NCBI GenBank assembly: GCA_016800925.1
Contig: JABCPU010000003.1
Coordinates: 124,001-188,000, forward strand
DNA from: Suillus spraguei
Taxonomy: Eukaryota; Basidiomycota; Agaricomycetes; Boletales; Suillaceae
Direction of reading: 5' to 3'
DNA: 64,000 nucleotides
The position numbers were made by a program, and so were the translations under genes. The notes below the pieces were generated by a model, which had not been told where the DNA came from, did not search any database, and saw nothing but the letters and a program-made list of their open reading frames with translations. Shown in pieces: positions 1 to 12,029 of this stretch (within the stretch, counting starts at the first letter, position 1; every line of letters starts with the position of its first letter).

Positions 1-1226
1 TGGAAAATGATGTCCTGGAGCTGATCATTTGTAAGACCTCTACCCTGTCATCCATTGAGTATTCTCATCGACAAGTGTTATAAATAGCGAACCGCTTTGA
101 ATGCTTCGATAGCGGCCCGAAGTTGTTCCTCTTCAATTGCAGAAAATTTTCCCTTCTTGTAAACGAGACCTATTATAAAAAATTAGCAATGATCCACTAC
201 CTCTGGAAATTGCCTGCCTTGTGTCTTAACCATTTCGGCCAGTTTTGTTGCGTTCATCCACTTGTTAGCCAACATGTGAGCGTGATCTGGATTGCCATGA
301 TCAGGTCCCGGAAGGCTCATGTCCAAAACACGTTTGTGGCTTGTCTTCGTCGACTTGGGAGCGGTATTCAAGATTACTCCCGATGAAGAAGGTGGCTGTC
401 CCATCGGTTGAGGCGGTGGTTGTGGGTGCATGTTAGAATGACCAGGCAGAGGCGGGATAAACCCTGGGGGAACACCAAGAGGTACATTAGCCGCCGCCGC
501 CGCATCACCCAGCGTCTTCAATACCCCGGCAAGTTTGGACATGTCAAGCTCTTGCAATGCGCGAAGAATTTCATCATTTGACGCCAATTGGACGTCGGGG
601 AGGGGAAACCCCAGGTTGGGAAGAACATTTGCAGGATGTGATGAAGGCTGACCGTACGGATGTGCTGGAGAAGGAAAGGGGAAATTCATGGGAGAATACG
701 TCATGTAAGGAGGTGAGGGGTGATCATGCTGTAGATTTGGCATGATATGATGATCCTGGTAAGAAGAATGCGCCTGGTACGGTGAAACATCCAGGTGCTG
801 CGCATCTGCTGTAGCAGATGCAGCAGCAACGACAGCATTTAGAAAATCGACTGAGCTTGTTGAATGGGTCTCTGGTGCTTCTTCCACTAATTGAGGAGTG
901 AGAGTGTCAACAGTGTTTTGTACGACCTCCTTTGCCTTCCCCTTGTCGATCTTTCTCTTTTTCTTCATTTTATCCTTCTCCACCTCGACATTTTGCTCAC
1001 TGACTTGCACAGATAAGACGTTGATATCGTCAGTGTTTTTCTTTCGCTTCTGCTTCTGAGACCCGTCTACTGAGATTCCACTGGTCGAATCATTACGAGC
1101 GCGTTTCTTTTTCGACTGGTTGTCCTGGGATTGCGTAAATGCATCATTGACTTCGCCGACGGCCTGTTGCAGGGCTCGCTGAATATCGGATGAAAGGCTT
1201 GGGGTTTGATGAACCTGGGCCGCCAT
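1..1226 (-). CDS. Probable nuclear DNA-binding protein with Myb/SANT-like C-terminus, N-terminal part
   Basis: The start codon is at 1226 and the gene runs off the left edge of the window. The visible 330 or so residues begin MAAQVHQTPSLSS, then show Lys/Arg-rich stretches around residues 38-95 that look like nuclear localisation signals, followed by a Pro/His/Ser-rich low-complexity middle. The last conserved part (about residues 305-350) reads WMNATKLAEMVKTQG followed by LVYKKGKFSAIEEEQL. This resembles the region just in front of the Myb repeats in Reb1/eta2-type fungal factors, known for binding DNA at rDNA and transcription termination sites. The join between those two peptides needs an intron at 217-170 with a GC donor and AG acceptor. 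A further intron near 80-20 is likely but its borders did not resolve. Family assignment is inference because the DNA-binding domain itself lies outside the window. Confidence 0.45.
170..217 (-). other. 48-bp GC-AG intron
   Basis: On the minus strand the exon ends ACAAG and the intron begins GCAGGC; it ends ATAATAG. Splicing here rebuilds a Gly codon and a reading frame that matches the expected protein. The nearby GT at 203 gives the wrong frame. Confidence 0.55.
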
Positions 1227-1363
1227 GCTTTAGGTGCTTTAGGGTGGGCCGACGAGATGGATGAGGGCAAGCAGCATCCGGAGCTCTACCGGAGGTTACG
1301 TCCTACTGGAGCAGCATCCCGGCGGAACAATACCGAGAATCTACTAAATATATTTGGTGTCCG

Positions 1364-2089
1364 TCAATCATCATCGTCGAACCACCGCTCTTCTGCATCT
1401 CTATCATCTTCCACATCGAGCCACTCATCCCAGTCAACTGAATCATAATCTGCTCCCTGACAATAAATTTCTTCGAGTTGGCTTTTCATGCGGAGTGACA
1501 AACTCACTTCAAGCAATCCATATATGAACCGTTCCCTTATGCGTCTCTCAAAATACGCCTGGGCCTCTTCTGGAGATTCAGACTCTTGAATTTCAGAAAC
1601 CTCGCCTTCTTCACTATCACTTTCCTCTTCCGGGACAAAATCATCGTTCGCCTGCGTTCTCCGAATAATTCGTACTCTTTCCACTTCTCGTTCCTCCTCC
1701 ATGTCACCGAGTAACTTGGCCAGGTTGCCTACCTGCTGTTCTGCACCACCTAGGAAACTCATTCTTGCCCACTCCTGCTCCTCCTTCCGTTCTTCTTGTC
1801 CTCTTTGCTCTCTACCCTGCCACAGTGTTGGCCAGATGTTTCGGGCAACCGCGAAACTCAGAGACCGTGGCCTTGATTCAGTAAATTTCAGTCTTCGATT
1901 GCGTATCTCAGTAATCGCTGTTCGCTGTTTCGGCGTTGTGACGAGCGAGAACCGCTGTATGATGTTGGGGGGTAGCTCGTGTAAATGTCTTTTCAAAAAC
2001 TCTATGGGATCGACGCTTGGAAGAGGATCATAGTCCTGAGGAAGGATGAGATAACGTAAGATATCAGAATCTTGAAAATGGGATTCCAT
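1364..2089 (-). CDS. CCDC97/DUF2052-like protein, 241 aa, single exon
   Basis: One uninterrupted frame of 241 codons starting at 2089. The N-terminal half (residues 1-100) carries a short helical region around DPIEFLKRHLHELPPNII. The middle is rich in Glu and Arg and probably forms a coiled coil. The C-terminus is very acidic. The ending, with a tyrosine/aspartate core around DYDSVDWDEW and then an EERWFDDDD tail, matches the signature of the CCDC97 (DUF2052) family, whose members usually end in a similar EERYFDEE motif. Human CCDC97 is associated with the SF3b part of the spliceosome; whether this fungal protein does the same is inference. Its start codon is 162 bp from that of the divergently transcribed zinc-finger gene, so the two may share a promoter. 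Confidence 0.6.
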   Translation of the reverse strand: MESHFQDSDILRYLILPQDYDPLPSVDPIEFLKRHLHELPPNIIQRFSLVTTPKQRTAITEIRNRRLKFTESRPRSLSFAVARNIWPTLWQGREQRGQEERKEEQEWARMSFLGGAEQQVGNLAKLLGDMEEEREVERVRIIRRTQANDDFVPEEESDSEEGEVSEIQESESPEEAQAYFERRIRERFIYGLLEVSLSLRMKSQLEEIYCQGADYDSVDWDEWLDVEDDRDAEERWFDDDD

Positions 2090-2251
2090 GTTGGCGATAG
2101 CTTAAAGGTAGTTGCGCGGACGTTTACGTCACGGTGTAGAAGCTTCTGAATTAAACATTGATAAATAACTCCACCATTCTGCTGTGGGACTCGTCCATAT
2201 ATTGCAGTCGTTGCACGATCTATTCCCAATTTCCTTTAGCTTAGATTTGCT

Positions 2252-3559
2252 ATGATTCAATCAGATTCATCTCCACAACCTTCTCCACCACGAACATTCT
2301 TCTGTTGTTGGGACTGGTGTAGACTCACCTTCTCAACCGTTGAGGAGCTTGCTTCTCATGTTAGACATGATCATATCTGGGAACTTCAGCCAATGAGTAA
2401 AAAGGAAATTGTGCGCATGAGACAGCAGGATGCAGCGGAAGCTCAAAGCATGACAGAGTCATCGGGTAGTTCGGTACCCTTGCACCTTTCCAACAGTGCG
2501 TCACGGTCTCCCTGACGCTCATGCACCTTTTCTGAGATGCGTGTTTTTTCAACAACTTATACATTTTACCTGTCTATGCATAGGCGGATCACATTTATCA
2601 AGAGCCGATTCTATGGATCGAGGCTCGTCGGGTTCTCAGCCACTCACCTCATCGGTAGCACCTCCGTCGCGAATCCTGAGCCCAGCTTCTTTGACACATT
2701 CTACCCCCCATCAATCGACTTCGTTTGCCCCGCGAGAGAAAACACCACCAATGTCCGCAGTGCACGGGGCTAATCTTCATCAACCCTCTCCTGCCCTGCA
2801 GGCCGCTCTTGCGAGAGGACGCGGTTTCCCATCTTTCGCTCAGCTGTCATCACCGGCTGACACCTCATCTATTGTGTCTCTTCCGCGATCACCGGACCTC
2901 AGCACGCTTTCATCCCCCCTAATCTTGCGGCTCAAATCGACTCCTTTGATCGGCGACACAGTAGACTTAGCGAGATTGCTCAGACACACGCTAATATGTC
3001 CCTGCATCATTCCCGCACTGATTCATCAAGCTCATCCCAAGATGCAGTAGAGCAACAGCTCATACGGGAGGATGCAGCGGACATTAGCATCCAGAGCATC
3101 CAGATACAAGCACCAGAGACAGTTCATAACGGTGCAGCAGAAGGTGCAGCATTGTCTACCTCCGAGGATCCAGCCACCATCGTTGCGGGCACGGTTGTGG
3201 ACATGGCTGACGCTGATCTCCAGTGGCCTGAATTTGAACCCGAACACACTTCTGCTAGCCAGCCTCGGCAGCTCCCCCTGCTGGCTGAGAGTGAGGACGT
3301 CGAGCGCTTAGAATATCGCAGCTCTCCCGTTGTGACCCAAAATGACAGAGGAAGACACTTCCGTTCTGGTACGCTCCATATCTCGCCATTACCCAAAGGT
3401 ACCGCACAAAAGACAACATTTGCACTCTCCCAATCGTCGCAAGACTCTCAAATAACTTCGAGTTCGAGCCTTTCGCAGAATTCTGCACAGTCCTCTTTCC
3501 TCGTGCTTCAGACACAAGCACCATACCAGAGCCAGTCATTGGAGCTTTCACAAAGTTGA
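2252..3559 (+). CDS. C2H2 zinc-finger protein, about 396 aa
   Basis: The first exon (2252-2495) encodes a single zinc finger at about residues 17-42, with ligands in the order CWDWC and HVRHDH. The rest is Ser/Pro/Gln-rich and probably disordered, ending in a run of Ser-Gln motifs. Exon 2 (2584-2873) joins in frame through a normal GT-AG intron. After 2873 the frame changes: the continuing, protein-like sequence (starting HAFIPPNLAAQIDSF) lies in another frame. It can be reached in phase by removing 2874-2902 (GTGTCT...CTCAG), which would be a 29-bp intron, or by a single-base indel. With the 29-bp intron the total is 396 codons plus stop. One finger suggests a regulatory or nuclear role, but no specific function can be given. 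Confidence 0.55.
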
Positions 3560-5287
3560 AGTGTTATCAAGTAATTTCGTGAAAATCCTCCATATAGATC
3601 ATCTATTGCTCATTTTGGTTTGAACTTGTTGCAAGTGTATCATTTTGCATAACCCATTTTACAGTCTGAGTGTTTAAGCACAGATAATGATAGCTCAGAA
3701 TTGTGTCTACCATGAATCCGGTCTTGGCGCTAATCGCTGTCAGGCATACGACATAAGTGCCCTTGAGCAAACTTATTCCATCACGGAGTGTCCGATGGTG
3801 CTCGACGTGGGACATTCGCCCCGCAAGCCTGTTATGATTGTTATGTTTTGTGTTGTCCAGTTCTCAGATGTCTTCAATCTCTGAGCTCTTTTGGCTGCGG
3901 TCTCTGTACTCGATGTATCCATGGGCATGACATGACTGAAACTAATTTTATGTGGTTATCTAGTTCACGCCAGCCGACTCTTTCATCCGTCCAGCTTACC
4001 GTACGTACTTCCGTAAATCCTGATCAACCCGTAGTTTAACTTATTGTTTCAGAGTGGCCGTCTAAGCGACATATATACTCAGGTTGGCGCTATTCCATCT
4101 ATGTTAGACGGTAGTTTGACAGGATAACACACGGTGTATTCATCGGAGGAGTGTCTATGTGATGCAACTCGATTTCGAAGTCAGATAGTGCTTATCTTTG
4201 CTTTCAAAACGCCTGACAATCGATTGGCATCATGTTCACATTATAAATACCTACAGAAGAGTAACATGCACGTCAGGTATGGAATATCGTCCTTGCAATT
4301 GGTGGTCAATTTTAACATTTGATGACGTTGCAGACATTCTCCCATTCTCCTAGCCTGAAACTGCGGCTGCTAGGACTAGCAGTTCAGCGAGTGCATCCGT
4401 TCACCATAACGACTAGCCTCCACGTCCAAAGCTGAGACCCAAGCCGAAATCTCATCGCGTTGCTGGCGATGAGCACAAGGATTCAGTAGGTGAACTCGTG
4501 ACTGAGCAGTCGGGTATGATTGGCGATGTCACTGGGACCTTTTTTTCGCTCTGTTAGTATCATGATTGGCAGTCCTGGCCAGCAACTGTACCAGCGCCTC
4601 TACGTGGCTCATCACTGCCAGATCTGACTGACAACGACCACAACTTCCCCATGCAAGCAAGCTGCAAAACATGACCTGACCCTCGCTCCCTCAAAGCAAA
4701 AGGAAAGAAGATAATTACGGCTCTAGACTCGAAAGAACTTCTGGCCGAATAGGTTTGCAAACTTTCTTGCTGCTGTGTCCTCACCTTCATTTCCGTTTCT
4801 CGTTTCACCGCTCATTGATCCAATGATGGACTCGAGCACTACCTTAAACTTTACAACAAGGACTTCATACTTGATACCAGTGCCGCTACACTGAGGCTCC
4901 ATTTGGGCACCGCAGCCATCTCGCTTACTCCGCCTGATCAAACAATCCATTAATACAGCGCGCTTGTTATGCAGCGAAAACGAGAGCTTGGTGAGCTTTT
5001 AATTGTCCTTTTTGCTTTATCTTCTATGTACAAAGACATGACCTGCAAAACTTGAAACTTGAAACATTGGTGTCTGTCATCGGTCAACCCGGTCAATACC
5101 AATTTCTAACCATTTCTGGGAACCGAAATTACATTTGCATAATGGTACAAACAAAGAGTTGGCAACTCTTGACGGTGGCAACTTAAGAATTGAGCACGCC
5201 TAATTGAGCACGCCTGTATGTACTTCTATTTTATATAAACGATGTAAGTAAGTCCCTTCCTACTCATTCTGATTCTTACTATTCACA
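3560..5287. other. Intergenic, no recognisable gene
   Basis: Only short uncorrelated reading frames occur on either strand. Small features are a perfect 8-bp-arm palindrome (AAGAGTTGGCAACTCTT) near 5155-5175 and a direct repeat of AATTGAGCACGCCT near 5190-5216. The 3' part must hold the promoter of the NLR gene that starts at 5288; a TATATAAA-like element lies at about 5232. Confidence 0.5.
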
Positions 5288-5992
5288 ATGAGAAAGGGCA
5301 AATCATCGACTCAACCTCCCAGCACAACAAGCGAAACAACGGCTCCTGGAAGCTCGGTACGTGTCTTAATGACAAGGATCACTTCACTCCAATTACTGAC
5401 ATTCACGCATCCTTCCTCTAGCACCGACCCCGTGGCAAAGTCGGTCGATTTCTACAGAAGATTAAGGACCGTGCCAAAAAGTTGAAGGTAAGTCCACGAG
5501 CATGTGTAAAGTCTCCTGGAATACGACTAAGATTCGCATGAGCGCTCCAAGGATTCCGTCAACCATAGCTCTGTTCCCCAGCATGAACACGCTTCATCAA
5601 TCCTGAATCTTGAGGTACGTAGGTTCTCGTACTTGTCCCCCAGTTTCTGCGCTCTCTCTAATTTCTGGTGTTCAGGCGGCTACGTCTGCTGTGAGAATGG
5701 AGGCTCATACCCAATCGGCACTTGATGATACTCAGGAGGCTGCAAACCACATGCATTTACTTTCCGAACCTGCAATTACCGTGGTTTCCGATCTTCAAGG
5801 CGCACAAGAGGATCTCTATGCTGCAGGCAGTTTCCAGGATACATATCTCGAACCCCTCAGGATATTCGACACTGTCATCGGGAAGCTCGCGGATGTATGG
5901 ACCCTCCTCTCGATCAGAATCGAACTAATCTCGTTTCACAGGTACATCCATATGCAAAGATGGCACTGGGCGTGTTGTCTTGTGCAGCCAAA

Positions 5993-6047
5993 GCATGTTC
6001 TATTTTTCCCCCTATTTCCCACTATTGCTCAGCAATCATCTGTGCAG
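5993..6047 (+). other. 55-bp GC-AG intron in the NLR gene
   Basis: The exon ends GCCAAA and the intron starts GCATGT, ending GTGCAG. Only this GC donor keeps the conserved CAAK-IILAQ frame; the GT four bases downstream does not. Confidence 0.6.
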
Positions 6048-6887
6048 ATCATTCTAGCTCAAGTGGTTCGCGACCAAGCGATATCCAAACTTCTCGAGAA
6101 AATATCTGAAGTTTACAAGTTCCTAACACAAGACGACATGCTCGACCAAATATCGTCGATGCGCGCTATCCTTGGAAAGATTTCTCAGCAGACCCAAGAA
6201 TGCGCCAGATTTATCAAAAAATATTCGGAGACCAAGAAATTCGGTGAGTCTTAATAAGCTGTTGCGTACTCTACCGTCTCAAGCTTTTACCATCATCACA
6301 GCGACCAGACTCGCAAAGAATGTCGTTTCGGACACAACAGATACGGTCAACAAGTACAATGACGTGTTCAATGAGCTGATGCAAAACTTCCGGGACCAGG
6401 TCACTCGCGACGTAGCCATACACGTTCATCACATGGGTAAGGGTTCGGACGTCCTCGTGACTTGACATATATTCACACCTTTTTAGACGAGATATTGGAC
6501 CTTAGCGGCATGACTTATGCAGAGGCCGCGGGACTAGATACCAGAAAAGAATGCCTGCCAGGGACGCGCAAGGAAATCCTTTCCCAGATCACGGACTGGG
6601 TCAACAGCACCGGAGATAACGTTCCACGCGTGCTGTGGCTATCTGGCCCTGCAGGCAAGGGCAAATCGGCCATCGCCCACACTATTGCTAAGTGGCGCAA
6701 AGATGTGGGAGGGCTCGGTTCGTGTTACTGTTTTGACCGACAGCGAGAAGCAGACCGTCGGCATGAAAAGATATTTTCCACGATTGCGCGCGACTTGGCC
6801 GACCATGATCCGGAGATGAGGAGGGAATTAGCAGATGCAGTTAAGGCCGAAATCGCGCTCAAGAAGACGGGTGATATCATCCAGCAG

Positions 6888-6890
6888 TGA
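6888..6890 (+). other. In-frame TGA inside the NACHT domain
   Basis: The frame is open from 6487 to 6887 and again from 6891 to 8051 in the same phase, with conserved NACHT sequence on both sides. A single G-to-A change from TGG would explain it. Confidence 0.85.
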
Positions 6891-8327
6891 CAGAAGCTTC
6901 TATTTGAACCACTGAAGAAGTCAGCTGGGTCCACCGATGAACCCATCGCGATCGTGATCGATGCACTGGACGAGAGCGGTGGAGTACAGACACGGAGAGA
7001 CATCCTCCGCATTCTATCTGGCAAGCATCCAAACCTGGACGTTCCCAAAATCACAGACTTCCCAGGCAATTTCCGCTTCATCGTCACCTCTCGCCCGTTT
7101 GAAGACATCAAAAAAGAGTTTGACGGTGTTCAGCATATTCAACAGATGTCGATGGACGATATTCCACCAGCATTCGCAGAGCGCGACATCCGTAATTACG
7201 TTTCCAAGGAGTTGGAAGGGTTCGGTTTTCAAGACAAAGAGCTCACAGTCCTCGCTGAGAAAGCTGATGGACTTTTCGAGTGGGCGCGTCTCGCCTGCGG
7301 ATACATCAAAGAATCTGGTTTTGGAAGATCCCAAACGGAATGCTACAAGACCGTGGTGTCAGGCGACTCTGCAGAGCTGTTGCACAGCATGTATAAACTT
7401 ATTTTAACAGATATGACACCCAAGGATACTTCTCCGCAATTGAAGAAACTGCGTTTGACTGTGCTAGCGAGATTTCGCTCGGTGATGAGACAGATACTAG
7501 GCACAGCCGAACCCCTTCCTTTGGCTTCCCTGAACGCCATGAGACGCCATTTTCCAATGAAAGAAGACCATTTCAACGTAGAGGATGTGATCAAGAGCAT
7601 GGGCTCTCTCCTCAGCGGCACCACCAGTCCAGATTCCCCAATCCGACCCCTTCACGCATCCTTCCATGATTTCTTGACCGACGAAGCATCCAGTGGAGAC
7701 TTTTTCATCGACCTATCCAAGGCGCAACGAGACCTTGCGTTCGCGTCACTTCGAGTGATGCAAGACGGTCTTCGGTTCAATATCTGTAATTTAAAGTCGT
7801 CGTATCTACCAAATAACGAAGATCTCGGGTTGCAAGAACGAGTCCAAAAATGCATTTCCCGACATCTATCATATTCATCTCGATTTTGGACTTCGCATGT
7901 ACGAAGCACAGTCTTCGACAAGGAGCTCGCAAAAGAAGTGAAATCGTTGTTCGACCACGAACGGCTGTTTTTCTGGCTTGAGTCACTTGCCTTGATCAAT
8001 GCGCTCAGCGGTGCAGTTGTTGCCCTTCCGCCCATTGCCCAGTGGCTGAAGGTAAGCACACTGCTACCAGTTACCAGCTAAAGTGCTCATGCACAACCAC
8101 AGGGTGATTCCGAATTCAAAGATGTCTCGTCGACTGCAATGGATGTACAGAGGTTCATCCAAGTCTTCGGCGGCATGATTTTATACAGCACACCACATCT
8201 ATATGTATCAGCACTCCCATTCTCGCCTTCCAACTGCCCGCTATCGAGAACGTTTTCTGCACGGTTTCCCAATACTCTTCGTGTTGCATTTAGACGTGAT
8301 ATGAACTGGCCAGCTGTTCAGACTGTG

Positions 8328-9617
8328 CTCAGGGGACACACTGATTCAGTTCGGTCGGTGTCGTTCTCGCCGGATGGCACTCGCATCGTCACTGGTTCAG
8401 ACGATAAGACTGTTCGGCTGTGGGATGCTGCGACAGGGCAGCCAGTCGGTGAGCCCTTGTGGGGTCACACTCAATTTGTTTTGTCGGTCTCGTTCTCGCC
8501 GGACGGCACTCGCATTGTCAGTGGTTCAAGGGATCAGACTGTTCGGCTGTGGGATGCTGCGACGGGACAGCCAGTTGGTGAGCCCTTGCGGGGGCACACT
8601 TCTTTAGTTTCGTCGGTCTCGTTCTCGCCGGACGGCACTCGCATTGTCAGTGGTTCGATGGATGGGACTATTCGGCTGTGGGATGCTGCGACAGGGCAGC
8701 CAGTCGGGGAGCCCTTGCGGGGTCACACTGATTCAGTTTGGTCGGTCTCATTCTCGCCGGACGGCACTCGCATCGTCAGTGGTTCAAGGGATCAGACTGT
8801 TCGGCTGTGGGATGCTGCGACGGGACAGCCAGTCGGTGAGCCCTTGCGGGGTCACACTTTTTTAGTTTCGTCAGTCTCGTTCTCGCCGGACGGCACTCGT
8901 ATCGTCAGTGGTTCAAGTGATAAGACTGTTCGGCTGTGGGATGCTGCGACGGGGCAGCCAGTCGGTGAGCCCTTGTGGGGGCACACTCAAGAAGTTTGGT
9001 CGGTCTCGTTCTCGCCGGACGGCACTCGTATCGTCAGTGGTTCAAGGGATCAGACTGTTCGGTTGTGGGATGCTGCGATGGGACAGCCAGTCGGTGAGCC
9101 CTTGCGGGGTCACACTGATTCAGTTTGGTCGGTTTCGTTCTCGCCGGACCGCACTCGCATCGTCAGTGGTTCTTGGGATCAAACTGTTCGGCTGTGGGAT
9201 GCTGCGACGGGGCAGCCAGTCGGTGAGCCCTTGCGGGGTCACACTGACTCAGTTTGGTCGGTCTCGTTCTCGCCGGACGGCACTCGCATCGTCAGTGGTT
9301 CAAGGGATCAGACTGTTCGGCTGTGGGATGCTGCGACGGGGCAGCCAGTCGGTGAGCCCCTGCGGGGTCACACTGACTCAGTTTCATCGGTCTCGTTCTC
9401 GCCGGACGGCACTCGCATCGTCAGTGGTTCAAGGGATCAGACTGTTCGGCTGTGGGATGCTGCGACGGGACAGCCAGTCGGTGAGCCCTTGCGGGGGCAC
9501 ACTCAATTTGTTTTGTCAGTCTCGTTCTCACAGGACGGCACTCGCATCGTCAGTGGCTCAAGCGATCGGACTGTTCGGCTGTGGCATACAGCCATGGAGC
9601 GACCATCCCAGCAATGC
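8328..9617 (+). repeat. Ten tandem 129-bp WD40-coding repeats
   Basis: Each unit encodes 43 residues of the pattern [38 protein letters not shown] followed by PVGEP. The units are nearly identical in DNA, including synonymous sites. Differences concentrate at the residues after GHT (DS, QF, SL, FL, QE), before SVSF (R, L, S, W) and in the GSxDx turn (RQ, SK, MG, WQ, DK, SR). The tenth unit is the most diverged. Homogenised repeats with a few variable surface positions are the hallmark of concerted evolution with selection for diversity. Confidence 0.9.
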
Positions 9618-9983
9618 GCCGTGTCAAATCCCTCACTGTTCTCAGACGAGCATCCCACAATCGAGGCCACCACTCCCATGACATTGAACACTTGGAACAA
9701 TCACTCCATTTCCTTCTCATCCAACTCCATCCACGCGCTGTGCTACACTTCTCAATTAATGGAGGGAACATCCAATGACGACCCCAGCGCAACCCCACTT
9801 GTCCTGAATCTTGACAGTGGATGGGTGGTAGGGCCGAAATGTCGGCTGTTATTCTGGGTACCACCCGCTTCTCGATATTCATTTTCGAGCCCTGGGACTG
9901 CATTAGTGATACCCAGAGGTCCTGAGCTTGATCTGAGCCGCATGGCACATGGACAACACTGGCAAACGTGCCGAGAGGGGTGA

Positions 9984-11477
9984 GCCTCAACACCCTTTCT
10001 GTTTTCGCATTTTCTCACATTAACACCTGTAGACCTTAGTACCCACGATCATTGCAGTTGTGTATCCACCGCATACGTCCTTAAGCCTGCAATAATTGTT
10101 CGATGCTTCCAGTACACTCTTCTCAGTAATCCTCATAATAACTGGGAATCACTACACGCTTGCCCTCCACTTCCCGTACCAACAACATATCTAGCAATGC
10201 TCTCCAATCAACCATGCATGCACCATCACCTTGCCTGAATACCTAACTGCAATCCATTCCCCCGCCGTAGCACTCACTTGCACCCCCTCCCGTTTCCTAC
10301 TCTTCACAACCGAACTCCAGTGGCCCGCTTCTTTCATATACCATACGCGGTAAACAGCCAACCCAAGTTATCAAATCCACTCAAAGACCCAATTCCCACT
10401 TGTCACGGTCATGGCCATTTTATGTAGTTCATGGCCATTTTACTGTACTGAACATTGCGCCGATGTACTGTGTCATGCATGTACGGACTAGCTTGATCGG
10501 ATTAATCACTTACATACGTTATCACTACGGCAGGTCACACTGGGGCTTTGTAATATTTTCCTCGTCAAATCCACGCCAATTCCCGACTCTGTGTTCTCTC
10601 GTTGTCTGTGCCTTTCGCTTGTTGAGCGTCCATTACACCAACTTGAATCCAGGATCCCTGGAAGGCAAACTTTCCTCCTCCAAAAAGCGTACTTATGTCC
10701 TTCGCAATATCAAAACGCTCTAAATTTATTTGCACATAAACAACATTGGAGATATGTCCGATGTCATCAGCGTTTTATCTGTGCAAACCAAGAACCCGGA
10801 CAGTCTTCCACGGAGTCTTCGCCACTTGATAAATCCTCGAGAAAGGTCCACGATCCGTCCAAATTGTTTATGGATTGAATGTCACATCGGACCACTCGTG
10901 CGACATAACCCGAACGCGAAAGGTTTATGCAAAGGACCCCTCTCGCAGTCCAAAGCCCAGTGCCACTCATGTTAGATCAAGTGCACCACCGAACGAAGCT
11001 GCTGGATGCATCGAACACGTGCACTGTAGGTAGTTTCAATGAAATTCACTGGAAAATGCGCTGATGCTGAATGTTTCAGAGTAACTTCCACTGAAACTGT
11101 ATGCAGTTAATTTCATTAGAGCGCTGATTCTGAATTTCAGCAGATATTCCTCGATTCAGCACCAAACTGGCACCATGCGCACCGATTGTGATTACTAATA
11201 TTTCAATATGTATGTACGCATATTCCTAACATTAGGTCGTCTCATCCATCATCCTCAAACTCATTTGGCTGTTATTTATACACCTTTCACGCCATCTTCA
11301 CAATATTGTATGTATTTAAATTCCTAATCCTACATTTTGTGTGCTCACTGAGCATTACGATACAAGTCCAGGAGTAGCTATCAGCGCGGCACGCTCTGAG
11401 AATCGCATGTCCCTCCCTCGACCTCTTTTCTTCCTTGTCTGCCTTAATTTGCGTAATAAGTTTTTGTCGGAACACAC
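9984..11477. other. Intergenic, no recognisable gene
   Basis: No conserved reading frame was found. A short direct repeat (CATGGCCATTTTA) occurs twice near 10410-10442, and the stretch 11020-11160 contains several related copies of CTGAAATT/AATTTCAG-like words. The first few hundred bases are AT- and pyrimidine-rich and probably include the NLR 3' untranslated region. Confidence 0.4.
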
Positions 11478-11960
11478 CTTGATATTCACTCGTGGATGGT
11501 TTCTTTGGAAGTTCACCATGGCTGGTCTTAGCCCGGTGGTTACCACAGCAGAATCAAAACCTGTTTCTCTTGGACTATGTACGTTCAAAACCTGCCGCGA
11601 CGAGGTTTTTTTCTATCGGAACAAGCCTTGACATTCACTCATTCATGGATGCTTTAGAAGTCCACCGCAACCGGTCTTAGCCAGGTGGTGACCACAACAG
11701 AATCAAAGTCTGTTTCTCTAGGACTGTACAGGTTTGAAACCTGCCGACGACAAGGTTTTTTCTATCGGAACCTTTCATGATGGCTTCTTTGGAGTCTTAA
11801 CCTGATGATTACCACAACAGAATTAGAATCTGTTTCTCTTGGACTGTGTAGGTTCGAAACCTGCTGATGGCATCATTTTTTTCCTATCACACCTTGACAT
11901 TCACTCATGGATAGTTTCCCTAGAGGTTCATCTTGACTGGTCTTAGCCCCTGTGCAAATT
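11478..11960 (+). repeat. Tandem tRNA-like units with Pol III-type boxes, about 3.5 copies
   Basis: Related units begin at about 11478, 11627, 11773 and 11892 (spacing roughly 149, 146 and 119 bp). Units 1-3 each contain an A-box-like word (TTAGCCAGGTGGT or variants at 11528, 11677 and 11797), a B-box-like word (best in unit 3, GGTTCGAAACC at 11851) and then a run of 6-8 T after a further 15-20 bp. The fourth copy stops after the A-box. I could not fold a canonical tRNA because the acceptor arms do not pair, so this looks like a tRNA-derived SINE-like or decayed tRNA array. Confidence 0.55.
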
Positions 11961-12029
11961 GTTATTGCAACATTAATATTTACTCCATGGCGAGTCGTGC
12001 CTTCGGACACGTTCGAAACACTAATTATA

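Larger units (their letters stand above)
5288..9983 (+). pseudogene. Fungal NOD-like receptor (N-terminal domain, NACHT, 10 WD40 repeats) with one in-frame stop
   Basis: Nine exons join in frame: 5288-5356, 5422-5487, 5552-5614, 5676-5894, 5942-5992, 6048-6243, 6302-6436, 6487-8051 and 8103-9983, giving 1,415 codons counting two stops. The N-terminal ~280 residues are basic then helical, with the VHPYAKMALGVLSCAAK segment found in front of NACHT in Agaricomycete NLRs. A Walker A motif (GPAGKGKS) lies at about residue 325 and a Walker B-like motif (IVIDALDESG) at about 425. The C-terminal part has ten 43-residue WD40 repeats and a conserved tail. Codon 401 is TGA at 6888-6890, where relatives have Trp (IIQQWQKL context); it lies between Walker A and Walker B. 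No splice choice removes it. Everything else is intact, so the mutation is recent, an allele, or an error. NLRs of this kind (NWD group, like Podospora het-e/het-d) act in non-self recognition and programmed cell death; a role here is inference. Confidence 0.85.

Noticed and set aside
8374..9681. Long second-frame reading frames across the WD40 repeats
   Set aside because: The 129-bp units contain no stop in other frames, so repetition alone creates long frames; the WD40 frame is the conserved one.
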